From SB11 sp965249955 (GTDB lineage Bacteria; Bacteroidota; Bacteroidia; UBA8524), in assembly GCA_965249955.1 (NCBI GenBank), contig OZ252261.1, forward strand, positions 3,224,001-3,288,000: a DNA stretch of 64,000 bases. The letters are read 5' to 3'. How positions within the stretch are numbered: position 1 is the first letter of the stretch; every line of letters begins with the position of its first letter. Position numbers and translations under genes: made by a program. Below, piece after piece: positions 27,798 through 36,279 of the stretch. The notes under the pieces were generated by a model. That model was not told where the DNA came from. It made no database searches and saw only the letters and a program-made list of their open reading frames with translations.

Positions 27798-28778
27798 TTA
27801 AGCTGTTGTACCTAATTCAGCAAAAAAATCTATTATTTTATCGGCCAATTCGCTGCCAATTTTTATTTGCGCCTCAGCAGTTGATGCTCCTACGTGTGCA
27901 CTAACCGATACTTTAGGGTGTTTTAGTAAAGTATCATCAACAGGGGGTTCTTTTGCAAAAACATCTAAACCTGCAAAAGCTATTTTACCACTGTCAAGTG
28001 CAGCTATAAGGGCAGGCTCGCTAACTGCACCACCACGTGCACAGTTTATAATACCTGCACCGTTTTTCATTATAGCTATTTCAGCTTCACCTATAATAGG
28101 TTTATCGCCTTCGCTAAAAGGTACGTGTAGTGATACAAAATCAGAATTTTTAAGCAACTCTTCTTTGCTCACTGTTTTTACAGGCACTTTTACGCGAGTT
28201 CCGTTGCCTCCTTCTTTACCTATATATAGGCTTAGTTCTACTACTTCAACATAAGGGTCGAAGGCCAAAACATCCATGCCCATACCTAGTGCTATTTTAG
28301 CCGCTTCTTGTCCTATACGACCAAAACCAATGATACCCATTGTTTTTCCGCGTAGCTCTATACCCGAAGTTGCTTTTTTAATATCGCCAAACTTGGCCAT
28401 GCCTTCGGTTGGCATTTGGCGGTTACTTTGTACTAAACCACGTGTAATGCTAAATAGGTGAGCAAAAACCAATTCGGCTACTGATACTGATGATGCAGCG
28501 GGAGTATTAACTACTCTTATACCTTTACTGCGGGCATACTCCACATCAATATTATCCATACCTACACCACCACGACCAATAAGTTTAATATTGGGGCAAG
28601 CGTCAATAAGGTCTTTGCGAACCTTAGTGGCACTGCGCACGGTAATTGCATCAAATTTTTTAAGCTCTTGTTCAAGGTTTTCTTGTGCTACTTTTTCAGT
28701 AACTACTTCAAAACCTGCGTCTTCAAGCATTTTTTTTCCTATAGGATCTATTCCGTCGTTGGCAAGTAATCTTGGCAT
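27798..28778 (-). CDS. serA: D-3-phosphoglycerate dehydrogenase
   Basis: A 326-residue D-2-hydroxyacid dehydrogenase. The NAD-binding GFGRIG is at 151-156, and the catalytic triad is R248 (CARGG), E277 and H295 (SAHVGAST). It oxidises 3-phosphoglycerate to 3-phosphohydroxypyruvate, the first step of serine synthesis. The short form lacks a C-terminal ACT domain, so feedback inhibition by serine through that domain is not expected. It lies 57 bp downstream of serC on the same strand, which supports the assignment. Confidence 0.93.
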   Translation of the reverse strand: MPRLLANDGIDPIGKKMLEDAGFEVVTEKVAQENLEQELKKFDAITVRSATKVRKDLIDACPNIKLIGRGGVGMDNIDVEYARSKGIRVVNTPAASSVSVAELVFAHLFSITRGLVQSNRQMPTEGMAKFGDIKKATSGIELRGKTMGIIGFGRIGQEAAKIALGMGMDVLAFDPYVEVVELSLYIGKEGGNGTRVKVPVKTVSKEELLKNSDFVSLHVPFSEGDKPIIGEAEIAIMKNGAGIINCARGGAVSEPALIAALDSGKIAFAGLDVFAKEPPVDDTLLKHPKVSVSAHVGASTAEAQIKIGSELADKIIDFFAELGTTA

Positions 28779-28835
28779 CTTGTTGGTTTTATGTTTTAAG
28801 TTTAATGTTTACTGTTAATTGTTAAATGCTCAATG

Positions 28836-29921
28836 TTAAGCAGTAGCCCCGTTTTTCATTTGCTCAAACTGTTTCATGGTAGCAGTTAATGCTAATACAC
28901 TTTCAAGCTCAAGAGCGTTGTATAGTGATGCACGGAAACCACCTACACTGCGGTGACCTTTAAGTCCGCTCAGTTTGTTTGTTTTGCAAAGGGCCAAAAA
29001 TTCTTCTTCAAGGCTGCTATCTTTCAAAACAAAAGTAACGTTCATTTTACTACGGTCTTCTACGGCGCAAGTACCTTCAAACAAAGGGTTTCTGTCAATT
29101 TCAGCATATAAGGTGCCGGCTTTTTCACTATTGCGTTTTTCCATAGCTTCTACACCGCCCATTTCTTTTACCCATTTAAGTGTTTGCAATGAAACGTATA
29201 TGGGGAATACAGGGGGGGTATTGTACATTGAACCACCTTTGATATGCGTTTTGTAATTTAGCATGGTTGGTATTTTGCGGGTTACTTTGCCTAAAATATC
29301 ATCGCGAACGATAACAAGGGTAACACCTGCGGGGCCCATGTTTTTTTGTGCGCCTGCATATATTAAAGCAAATTTTGATACATCAATGGGGCGGCTAAAT
29401 ATATCGCTCGACATATCGCAAACCATATCTATAGGCGACTCAGGAAAGTTTTGTACCTGTGTGCCAAATATGGTGTTGTTTGATGTGATATGAAAATACT
29501 TAGCATCGGTAGGGATGGTGTATCCTTTGGGTATGTATGAGAAGTTTTTATCTTCAGAACTGGCTATAACATTGGCAGTACCATAAAGTTCTACTTCTTC
29601 AATGGCCTTAGTAGCCCATGTGCCTGTATTGGTATAGGCAGCAGTTTCGCCATCGTTTAGCAAGTTGCAGGGCACCATAGTAAACTGGGTGCTTGCACCA
29701 CCTTGCAAAAACAATACTGAGTATCCTGCGGGTACATTAAATAATTCTTTTACAATGGCTTGTGCCTCATCCATTACGGCTACAAACTCTTTTCCACGGT
29801 GTGACACTTCGATAAGTGATAAGCCTGTACCTCCAAAGTTTTTAAGGGCTTCAATAGAGGCATCAATGGCTGATTGTGGAAGAATTGCAGGGCCTGCGCT
29901 AAAATTGTGAACTTTACTCAT
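28836..29921 (-). CDS. serC: Phosphoserine aminotransferase
   Basis: A 361-residue class-V PLP aminotransferase (family start VHNFSAGPAILP) that converts 3-phosphohydroxypyruvate and glutamate to phosphoserine. The PLP lysine is K193 (AGAQKNMGPAG). Other SerC signatures are FLQGGASTQF and the C-terminal GHRSVGGFRASLYNA. With serA downstream it forms the first two steps of serine synthesis; serB is not in the window. Confidence 0.96.
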   Translation of the reverse strand: MSKVHNFSAGPAILPQSAIDASIEALKNFGGTGLSLIEVSHRGKEFVAVMDEAQAIVKELFNVPAGYSVLFLQGGASTQFTMVPCNLLNDGETAAYTNTGTWATKAIEEVELYGTANVIASSEDKNFSYIPKGYTIPTDAKYFHITSNNTIFGTQVQNFPESPIDMVCDMSSDIFSRPIDVSKFALIYAGAQKNMGPAGVTLVIVRDDILGKVTRKIPTMLNYKTHIKGGSMYNTPPVFPIYVSLQTLKWVKEMGGVEAMEKRNSEKAGTLYAEIDRNPLFEGTCAVEDRSKMNVTFVLKDSSLEEEFLALCKTNKLSGLKGHRSVGGFRASLYNALELESVLALTATMKQFEQMKNGATA

Positions 29922-29944
29922 GGTGTTTGGTTTAGAATTTGCTG

Positions 29945-29952
29945 CAAATTTA
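29945..29952 (-). promoter_or_regulatory. Minus-7 promoter box of serC-serA
   Basis: TAAATTTG on the minus strand, ending 23 nt before the serC ATG. Confidence 0.42.
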
Positions 29953-29988
29953 GGGGATTTATGTTACTTAAAAGAAAAGCCAAAGGCT

Positions 29989-29996
29989 TAAATTTG
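29989..29996 (+). promoter_or_regulatory. Minus-7 promoter box of outer-membrane protein gene
   Basis: TAAATTTG ends 6 nt before the ATG at 30003, divergent from the serC box 37 bp away. Confidence 0.45.
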
Positions 29997-30002
29997 AACA
30001 CT

Positions 30003-30542
30003 ATGAAAACGATTATGAAAAGTGTAGTAGTTTCTATACTGATGGTAGGAATTACAGGGACTGTAAACGCTCAAAAAAAGAGCAGCGGTTTTGATTGGGA
30101 CAAGGTGGTATATGGAGGAAGTGTGTTTCCGTTTATATCAAACACGGGTGTTTTTGTTACCGCAAACCCTTTTGTAGGCTACAAAGTAACCGATAGGTTT
30201 GTGCCAGGGGTTATGTTTTCGTATCAATATTCTACATACAAGTATAGTGGGTTTACTGAGGTGTTTAATCTTTTTGGTGTATCACCTTTTGTGAGACATA
30301 CTATTAAGGATAGGTTTTTTGTGCAGGCTGAATACGAGTTTTTGAACGGAAATTTTGAGATAAAGCCTATTTACACTGAAAAAGTTAAGTTTTCTGAGCA
30401 GAATTTACTTTTGGGCGGTGGCTATTATAGCCCTAACGGTATTTTTGCCCAAGTGATGTATAATGTAACGTGGAAAGGGGCAAACGGCAGATCGATATAT
30501 TCATCGCCATGGGTTATACGTGCAGGCTTTTCTATATTTTAG
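30003..30542 (+). CDS. Small outer-membrane beta-barrel protein
   Basis: A 179-residue protein with a signal peptide (cut after TVNA) and amphipathic beta strands to the end, ending in a strand closed by Phe (IRAGFSIF). This fits an eight-stranded outer-membrane barrel. The start at 30003 is chosen over an upstream ATG at 29874 because it opens the signal peptide and follows a promoter box; the longer form would read back through the serC promoter. The last 11 nt overlap the converging oxidoreductase gene. Function unknown. Confidence 0.75.
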   Translation: MKTIMKSVVVSILMVGITGTVNAQKKSSGFDWDKVVYGGSVFPFISNTGVFVTANPFVGYKVTDRFVPGVMFSYQYSTYKYSGFTEVFNLFGVSPFVRHTIKDRFFVQAEYEFLNGNFEIKPIYTEKVKFSEQNLLLGGGYYSPNGIFAQVMYNVTWKGANGRSIYSSPWVIRAGFSIF

Positions 30543-31467
30543 TGTTGGCAATATTTATTAAAACATTGCCACGTTTATGGCCTAAATCAGCATATTGATG
30601 GGCTTCTATAATTTCATCTATATTGTAAACGCGGTCTATTACAGGTTTTAACTTACCTTCAACTATAATTTTTTCTAATAGGGCTAGGTACTCGGCTTTT
30701 TCTTGGGTTAGTTGTTTTACCGAAACAAATTTGCCGTGTGGTTTTACCAATTTTTTTAGTGTTGAAGAGGGTAGCTTGCCCACCGCATCAAAAACCACAT
30801 CAAACTTTTGTGTGTATTTAGAAATATCTGTTTGTGTATAATCAATAGTATCATCTGCGCCTAATGATTTAACCAACTCAATATTTTTTGTACTGCAAAC
30901 TGCCACTACTTCACCGCCAAAGTATTTTACCAATTGAACGACATAAGTGCCTACACTGCCCGATGCGCCATATACCAGCACTTTTTGCCCCTGTTTTAAA
31001 GCAGCTTTTTTTAATAGATGTAAAACCGTCATAGTGCTAATAGGCAGGGCAGCGGCATCAGTAAATGATGTGTTTTTGGGTATTGGTGCTATAACTCCGT
31101 ATCTCCATTTTTCGGGCACACATAGGTATTGTGCATACGCTCCTTGTTTTAGTCCTGTTGTGGTACCGTACACTTTATCGCCAACGCTATATTGCTGTAC
31201 ACTATTTCCTATTGCTTCAACTTCGCCTGAAAACTCAAAGCCTAATATATTGTTTCGAGGTTTTGTAATACCCTGCATTAGCCTTAAAAGAAACGTAAAC
31301 AGTTTTGATGAGGGGTGTTTACCCTGCCTCATCAAAACTGCTGATGCCGATACGGTTGAAAAGTGTACTTTTATAAGTATTTCATTGTGCTTGGGTGCTG
31401 GTTTTTCAACCTCAGCAAGTTGTAGCACACTGGGGTCTCCGTATCTGTGGTATACTACTGCTTTCAA
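30532..31467 (-). CDS. NAD(P)-dependent MDR oxidoreductase, zinc-free
   Basis: A 311-residue medium-chain dehydrogenase/reductase of the quinone-oxidoreductase kind. The start MKAVVYHRYGDPSVLQLAEV and the nucleotide-binding VYGASGSVGTYVVQL motif are typical. The structural- and catalytic-zinc cysteines of true alcohol dehydrogenases are absent. It probably reduces quinones or activated alkenes with NADPH. Its start lies 10 bp after the preceding minus-strand gene, so the two are likely cotranscribed. Confidence 0.88.
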   Translation of the reverse strand: MKAVVYHRYGDPSVLQLAEVEKPAPKHNEILIKVHFSTVSASAVLMRQGKHPSSKLFTFLLRLMQGITKPRNNILGFEFSGEVEAIGNSVQQYSVGDKVYGTTTGLKQGAYAQYLCVPEKWRYGVIAPIPKNTSFTDAAALPISTMTVLHLLKKAALKQGQKVLVYGASGSVGTYVVQLVKYFGGEVVAVCSTKNIELVKSLGADDTIDYTQTDISKYTQKFDVVFDAVGKLPSSTLKKLVKPHGKFVSVKQLTQEKAEYLALLEKIIVEGKLKPVIDRVYNIDEIIEAHQYADLGHKRGNVLINIANTKI

Positions 31468-31477
31468 AACTCTTATA

Positions 31478-32092
31478 TTAAAATTTAACCCCTAGGTGAA
31501 AACCAGGCTCGAATAAGAAATAATTAGGCCATTTGTCTTCAAGTTTTTTAAACCCGTTTGGTGTATTGGTGTTTATAGGCCAATAGGTTACAGCCAAAGA
31601 AGGTTCAATAAAAAAGCGGTCTTTAAATAAGCGTACGTGGTAGCCTATGCGCCCCGTCATAAACAACTGAAAGCCGTTTTGAATTTTCTTGCCATCTTTA
31701 TCTACATATTTTTGCAAAAAAGGTGCAGCGTGTATGGCTGTGTATAAATCTTTCCATAAATAACGCTGGTAGGCAATACCAATTCCATATTCTCTAATAT
31801 AACCCGGGTATTCATACTCAGGAGCTTCAAAAGATGTACCGTAGGGAATACCCAAAGGATGTTTATACGTCCATGTTTTTGCTTCAATAGAAATAACATC
31901 TCTTTTTGTAAGCCAATAGCCAAAATTTATTTGATAGAATGAGGGTGGATTGGGGGCTAAATTGGCAAGCATAAAGCCCGATGTACCAATGAAATGTCGT
32001 CTGAAAGTAGAGTCTTGTTTTGATTTCTGCCCGTAAGTAGAGGTAACAGCCATAATTAGTATAGCTGATAGAAAAATTAATTTTGTTTTCAT
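31478..32092 (-). CDS. Putative exported outer-membrane protein
   Basis: A 204-residue protein with a signal peptide (MKTKLIFLSAILIMAVTSTYG) followed by alternating hydrophobic and polar strands with many aromatic residues, ending GFHLGVKF. This fits an outer-membrane barrel of unknown function. I place the start at the ATG at 32092, at the signal peptide, rather than at 32125, which falls inside the predicted promoter box. It probably precedes the MDR oxidoreductase in one transcript. Confidence 0.7.
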   Translation of the reverse strand: MKTKLIFLSAILIMAVTSTYGQKSKQDSTFRRHFIGTSGFMLANLAPNPPSFYQINFGYWLTKRDVISIEAKTWTYKHPLGIPYGTSFEAPEYEYPGYIREYGIGIAYQRYLWKDLYTAIHAAPFLQKYVDKDGKKIQNGFQLFMTGRIGYHVRLFKDRFFIEPSLAVTYWPINTNTPNGFKKLEDKWPNYFLFEPGFHLGVKF

Positions 32093-32122
32093 TGCTTGTG
32101 CTACTGTATTTAATAACGGGCA

Positions 32123-32130
32123 CAAAGTTA
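32123..32130 (-). promoter_or_regulatory. Minus-7 promoter box of the exported protein/MDR operon
   Basis: TAACTTTG on the minus strand matches TAnnTTTG and ends 30 nt before the start at 32092. Confidence 0.4.
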
Positions 32131-32548
32131 TGAGTAGGGTAGGGCTAGATTGTGTGACTTAAGTTACATAATAGTTGGTTTTAACTCATACCAGTTTTAT
32201 AGATAAGCTGAACTGTATAATTGTAACCTTCTCTTTTTGTATAAGAGGGAGAAAGTTGGGCTGTAGGGTGATTTTATATTTTTTGGCGCGAGTAAATTAC
32301 TTTAGCATCGGTTTTCAAACCGATGCTATTCATACCTTTCGGCAACCCTGATAGGTATGAATAGAGGCAGGTTTTAACCTGTCACTGTGTTGTCTTCTGT
32401 AGGCGAGTATCGGGGCTTAATTTATTGTAGAGCCAATATTATAAAAGTATTCATACAAGTATATCAACTTTGTATGAAAAAATCACCTATATGGGCAATA
32501 AGGTATAGGTACTATTTTAGGGATGTAAAAGTACACAAAGTGTATAAA
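32131..32548. other. Intergenic region with three consecutive hairpins
   Basis: No credible gene is seen; a 68-codon plus-strand frame at 32387 lacks any protein-like character. The notable content is the hairpin cluster at 32304-32381. Confidence 0.6.
32304..32381. repeat. Cluster of three hairpins
   Basis: In order: AGCATCGGTTT/AAACCGATGCT (32304-32327), CTATTCATACCT/AGGTATGAATAG (32326-32364, 15-nt loop) and CAGGTT/AACCTG (32368-32381). All stems are perfect. The AGGTATGAATAG arm followed by a hairpin recurs at 26599-26629. No long T run follows, so this is more like an intergenic repeat than a terminator. Confidence 0.6.
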
Positions 32549-33130
32549 CTACGATTTTTCTTGTTGCAGCAGCCTTTTGCGTATACGACTTAGCGATTCA
32601 CGTTTTATACCCAAATAGCTGGCCAATTGGTGTAGGGGAACTCTTTGCAATAAGTCGGGTCGGGTGTTTTGCAAATGCAAATAGCGTTGTTCGGGAGTGC
32701 TGGTTTTAAAACTATCGAACGATGCCTGATTTTTTGCCAATAAGTCTTCTGATAACAAACGGCATAAGGTTTCAAAACGAGGGAATTTTTCAAAAATAGC
32801 TTGCTCCATTTCTGCGTTGGCAACGGTAAGTATACTATCTTCAACACAAGATAAATAATAAGTAGAAGGAGTTTTAGTTACACTACTTTGTGGTGCAAAC
32901 GATTGTGATTCAGTAAAAAAATCTGTGGTTTTTTCTTCCCCGTCTATTATATAATAGCATCGTAAGCATCCTTTTATTACAAAGTAATAATCAATAGAAA
33001 CTTCACCCTCGTGTAATAAAACAGTGCCTTTTTTAAAACTTTTAAATATACCTAAATCAGTAATTGCTTGCTTTTCTTTATCAGAAAGGGGCATATATTT
33101 AGCAATAAAACCAAAAAGTTCATTTTCCAT
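32549..33130 (-). CDS. Crp/Fnr-family transcriptional regulator
   Basis: A 193-residue Crp/Fnr protein: cyclic-nucleotide-binding fold at about 15-115 (FKKGTVLLHEGEVSIDYYFVIKGCLRCYY) and a C-terminal HTH (VPLHQLASYLGIKRESLSRIRKRL). It lacks an Fnr iron-sulfur cysteine set. Its HTH is close in sequence to that of the regulator at 6788-7354, but no similar palindrome precedes it. It lies 30 bp downstream of the rhomboid protease gene on the same strand and may share its transcript. Confidence 0.9.
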   Translation of the reverse strand: MENELFGFIAKYMPLSDKEKQAITDLGIFKSFKKGTVLLHEGEVSIDYYFVIKGCLRCYYIIDGEEKTTDFFTESQSFAPQSSVTKTPSTYYLSCVEDSILTVANAEMEQAIFEKFPRFETLCRLLSEDLLAKNQASFDSFKTSTPEQRYLHLQNTRPDLLQRVPLHQLASYLGIKRESLSRIRKRLLQQEKS

Positions 33131-33160
33131 AGTTCAGTTAAAAAGGTGTTTTTTCTAATC

Positions 33161-33787
33161 TTAAAAGGTAATACCAAACCTGCCCAAAAGTAACTCAACA
33201 AACCTTACTGCTAATTGGGGTTTTATTAGTATAGGATAGAGAAAACCAAAAATTGCTCCGTATATGTGGGCATCGTGGTTTATATAATCACCACCTCTTT
33301 TTCCCATATACGATGAATATACCAAATACAATACCCCAAATACTATACCCGGTAGGGGAATAAAATACAGGTATAGCTCGCCCCAAGGGTTTAAAAGTAT
33401 TGAGGCATATAAAACTGCACTGGTAGCACCTGATGCACCCAACGAGTTATAGTTGGGGCTGTTTTTATATTTCATGTACGAGCTTATTGAGGCAATGCCT
33501 ATTGCTGATACATAAAGTAAAATATAGCCTACTATACCTATTGCGCCAAACATTTCGATAAAAGAACTTTCGACCACCCTACCGAAAAAGAACAATACAA
33601 ACATGTTTACTGCCAAGTGCATATAGTCGGCATGGATAAAGCCATGCGTTATAAATCTATGCCATTGCTTGCGCACATTAATTACATAAGGATTAAAAAT
33701 CAACTTACTCATTACATCGCTGCGTTCAAAGGCATAAATGCTAAGGCCAACAGTTATTGCTATAATTAATACGGTTACACTAAACAT
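33161..33787 (-). CDS. Rhomboid-family intramembrane serine protease
   Basis: A 208-residue integral membrane protein of about six helices. The catalytic dyad is S119 in GASG and H174 in AHIYGAIFG; the family HxxxN motif is H57-N61 in helix 2. It should cleave membrane proteins within or next to their transmembrane segments; the substrate is unknown. The start is set at the ATG at 33787; a TTG nine bases upstream is less likely. Confidence 0.9.
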   Translation of the reverse strand: MFSVTVLIIAITVGLSIYAFERSDVMSKLIFNPYVINVRKQWHRFITHGFIHADYMHLAVNMFVLFFFGRVVESSFIEMFGAIGIVGYILLYVSAIGIASISSYMKYKNSPNYNSLGASGATSAVLYASILLNPWGELYLYFIPLPGIVFGVLYLVYSSYMGKRGGDYINHDAHIYGAIFGFLYPILIKPQLAVRFVELLLGRFGITF

Positions 33788-34009
33788 AGGTTGCAAAACA
33801 AAGCATTTTTATTGGTTTTGATATTAAACACGTTTAAGTAGTAAAGTGTTTATTGTTATTATGTTATTGATAATAAGTGATTTATGTTTTTTGTTAATTT
33901 TTTTCAAACTATTTTTCGAACCAAATGGGTAAAGCTCCGTCAAAAAGGCAAACGAACCGGTTTGAATACAAGTAAAAATTTTAACACAAATAAATTTAAA
34001 CAAACTGCC

Positions 34010-34831
34010 ATGAAAAAATTTAGCATACTGTTGATGGCTCTAGCAGCTTTTGCCACAACAACCTTTATTGGATGTAAAAAAGAAAAAGAAGTTGAAGAGG
34101 ATTTTGCCTCGGAACAAGAAATGAGTGAGCAAATGACGATGAGTGAAGCCGACTATACTGATGTAGGTAATATAACTGACGAAGCATCTTCGGGCGAGCT
34201 TACATCATACAAAGGCGGTTGCGCTACAGTAACCCACGATTCTACATCAAGCCCACGAAAAATTATTATTGATTTTGGCACTGCTAATTGTTTGTGCCGC
34301 GACGGCAAAAACCGCAGGGGTAAAATTATAGTAACTTATAATGGTCGCTACCGCAATATGGGTACGGTTATTACTACCACTTTTGATAATTATTTTGTAA
34401 ACGACAATCAAATAATGGGCACACGTGTGGTAACTAATATGGGGCCTAATACACTAGGGCAACCTACTTTTACTGTAGTGGTAAACGGTAGTATTATACT
34501 ATCGGGCGGAAGGGGTACTATTACACACAATGCCAACCGCACCCGTACTTGGGTAGCCGGTTATACTACCCCAATGGTGGCTGATGATGCGTATACTATT
34601 GAAGGTAGTACAAAAACGGTTGGTACTAAAGGCGATTCGTTTGAAGCAACAATTCGTACTGCATTACGTGTAGAGGTAAGTTGCAGTAATATAGTAAGTG
34701 GTATTGTTGATTTTACCCGTACAGGCAGAACTAATAGAACCAGCAGTATTAATTATGGTAGTGGAGCTTGTGATAGGCTGGCTGTTTTAACACTACCCAA
34801 CGGGCGCACTATTAACATTTTGCTTAGGTAA
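34010..34831 (+). CDS. Lipoprotein of unknown function
   Basis: A 273-residue protein beginning with a lipoprotein signal peptide (MKKFSILLMALAAFATTTFIGC), followed by an acidic linker and then a beta-rich domain with repeated T-rich strands (VTYNGRYRNMGTVITTTFDNYFVN). I recognise no named family. The start is taken at the signal peptide; an upstream ATG at 33884 would add a positively charged, non-signal segment. TAAATTTA at 33991-33998 is one base from the promoter consensus and ends 11 nt before this ATG. Confidence 0.75.
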   Translation: MKKFSILLMALAAFATTTFIGCKKEKEVEEDFASEQEMSEQMTMSEADYTDVGNITDEASSGELTSYKGGCATVTHDSTSSPRKIIIDFGTANCLCRDGKNRRGKIIVTYNGRYRNMGTVITTTFDNYFVNDNQIMGTRVVTNMGPNTLGQPTFTVVVNGSIILSGGRGTITHNANRTRTWVAGYTTPMVADDAYTIEGSTKTVGTKGDSFEATIRTALRVEVSCSNIVSGIVDFTRTGRTNRTSSINYGSGACDRLAVLTLPNGRTINILLR

Positions 34832-34868
34832 GTAATAAGAAGAGGTTTCAGGTTTTAATAATTTTTTC

Positions 34869-34911
34869 AAACAGTAAAGGCGGATAGTAATCTATCCGCC
34901 TTTACTGTTTT
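34869..34911 (+). terminator. Long perfect terminator hairpin
   Basis: A 19-bp perfect stem (34869-34887 with 34892-34910) with loop TAAT and a T tail. It is the longest perfect stem in the window and lies 37 bp after the lipoprotein stop. Confidence 0.85.
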
Positions 34912-35007
34912 GTGAGTATGTACTCACTTTTTTTTGCTATAAAAACTACTTTTTTAGGCTGAAATATTGAAAAGTGAGTGAACACTTACTTTAGAATTTA
35001 AAGTAAG
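34912..35007. repeat. Dispersed TGAGT-palindrome repeat, copy A
   Basis: It contains GTGAGTA-TG-TACTCAC (34912-34927, perfect), AAAGTGAGTG-AA-CACTTACTTT (34971-34992, one mismatch) and a nested CTTACTTTA/TAAAGTAAG hairpin reaching 35007. The stretch 34921-34992, reverse-complemented, aligns with 60025-60097 over its whole length. It lies between converging genes. Confidence 0.65.
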
Positions 35008-35067
35008 GTAATAATGTGTTTTTAGTTTATTGAAAAGCAATTTGGAGTACCCAAAATTTTTGTGATA

Positions 35068-35589
35068 TTATTTCTTTTTAAGTATAAGTGCCGCCAATAG
35101 TGAAGCTCCTAAACCAACGGGAAAATACTCAAGCATTGTAAAGAAAAACTTAACTATAGGATTGCGATACATTTCCATTTGCTCTTCCATCTTGGTTATT
35201 TCCACGTGCTTTTGATCTAAATTAATAGTTGTATCACTATTAATCTTATCCAGCTGCATATTTCGGTAGCTTTCTACAAAGGCTTCGCCTGAAAGTGCAT
35301 CAGCTATTACAAATACCAAAGCATATATGGCTGCTGCAATAAGGGTAATGCATAACCCGATAAGAAATGCCTTGCCAAATTTTATTTTACCCTCGTTATA
35401 CTTATCTCTAAAAGTTTTTATGGCTATAAAGATGGTTGATATTGACAGTATCATTGATACATAGCCAACAAGCATAGATATGCCTTCATTCTCTTTACTT
35501 AAATTGTTCATTAAAGGCAGTGATAACAGCATAAGGACTGATACAATAGCACCAGCAATAAGTCCGTAGCGAATAATTATTTTTTTCAT
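35068..35589 (-). CDS. DUF4199 membrane protein
   Basis: A 173-residue protein with four predicted membrane helices (about 8-28, 38-58, 72-98 and 148-170) and a charged loop between the third and fourth. Sequence and layout fit DUF4199, a Bacteroidetes family of unknown function. It lies 115 bp downstream of a LuxR-type membrane-anchored regulator on the same strand, a common pairing in this phylum that hints at shared function. Confidence 0.8.
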   Translation of the reverse strand: MKKIIIRYGLIAGAIVSVLMLLSLPLMNNLSKENEGISMLVGYVSMILSISTIFIAIKTFRDKYNEGKIKFGKAFLIGLCITLIAAAIYALVFVIADALSGEAFVESYRNMQLDKINSDTTINLDQKHVEITKMEEQMEMYRNPIVKFFFTMLEYFPVGLGASLLAALILKKK

Positions 35590-35704
35590 TTCTTTTTTCG
35601 TTTAATTTCAGGGCAAATGAACGCCAAAGCCCTATACTAGCGCATCACCCGTTTGGGTGATTTTAGCAATACCACAACGGTGTTCGTTTTTTTTTACAGT
35701 AAAG

Positions 35705-36184
35705 TTAGGGTAAAATATTTAGCTCTTTGGCTCTTTGTATGGCTTGGGTACGTCGGTTTACATCCAGTTTGGCAAACAAATTGGCAAGGTGTGTTTTTAT
35801 GGTATTGGGCGAAACAAATAGTTTATCGGCTACCTCTTGGTTGGTATGGCCTTTGGCTATCAGTTCCAATACTTCGTACTCGCGTTTGCTAATGCCCAAC
35901 TCATTAATCATTTTTTCATCCACTTGCCAATTCTCTTTTCCCTGCACCTCTACTATTATTTTGTTGGTTTTGCCGGGATTGATTCTTGCATATTTTAAAC
36001 CTACCCAAATGCCCACAGCGCAAAATATAACGGCTACTATGCCTGCGTATACCTCAAACACATTACTACGTATTACCAAATTAAACTCAAGCAGTTTTAA
36101 TAGTATAAGTAAAGTCCCTAAAGCAGCCCCGTACAAAACTATTTGTTTAATAAATGATATTGATTCGCCTTTTTTTGTAGTCAT
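35705..36184 (-). CDS. Membrane-anchored LuxR-type transcriptional regulator
   Basis: A 159-residue protein with two N-terminal membrane helices (about 12-30 and 40-62) and a C-terminal LuxR/GerE helix-turn-helix (LGISKREYEVLELIAKGHTN, then VSPNTIKTHLANLFAKLDV). It has no receiver domain, so it is not a classic response regulator. Membrane anchoring of the DNA-binding domain implies activation at the membrane, perhaps through the adjacent DUF4199 protein (inference). A near-consensus TACTTTG lies about 8 nt before the start. Confidence 0.88.
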   Translation of the reverse strand: MTTKKGESISFIKQIVLYGAALGTLLILLKLLEFNLVIRSNVFEVYAGIVAVIFCAVGIWVGLKYARINPGKTNKIIVEVQGKENWQVDEKMINELGISKREYEVLELIAKGHTNQEVADKLFVSPNTIKTHLANLFAKLDVNRRTQAIQRAKELNILP

Positions 36185-36217
36185 TACAACTGCAAAGTAA
36201 TGATTTTTACTGCGGTC

Positions 36218-36248
36218 AAAAAAAACGCCGATTATACAATCGGCGTTT
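36218..36248 (-). terminator. Intrinsic terminator after the CxxCH lipoprotein gene
   Basis: Stem AACGCCGATT/AATCGGCGTT with loop ATAC. The A run at 36218-36225 gives the U tail in the minus-strand transcript. Confidence 0.88.
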
Positions 36249-36279
36249 CTGAATTTTAAAAGTACCCCTCAATAATCAA

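Noticed and set aside
32387..32593. 68-codon plus-strand reading frame in the hairpin gap
   Set aside because: No signal, domain or promoter; it overlaps the end of the Crp/Fnr gene on the other strand.
34912..34992. TGAGT palindromes as TetR-type operators
   Set aside because: Both copies (also 60025-60107) lie between converging genes, with no promoter to control, so an operator role is unlikely.
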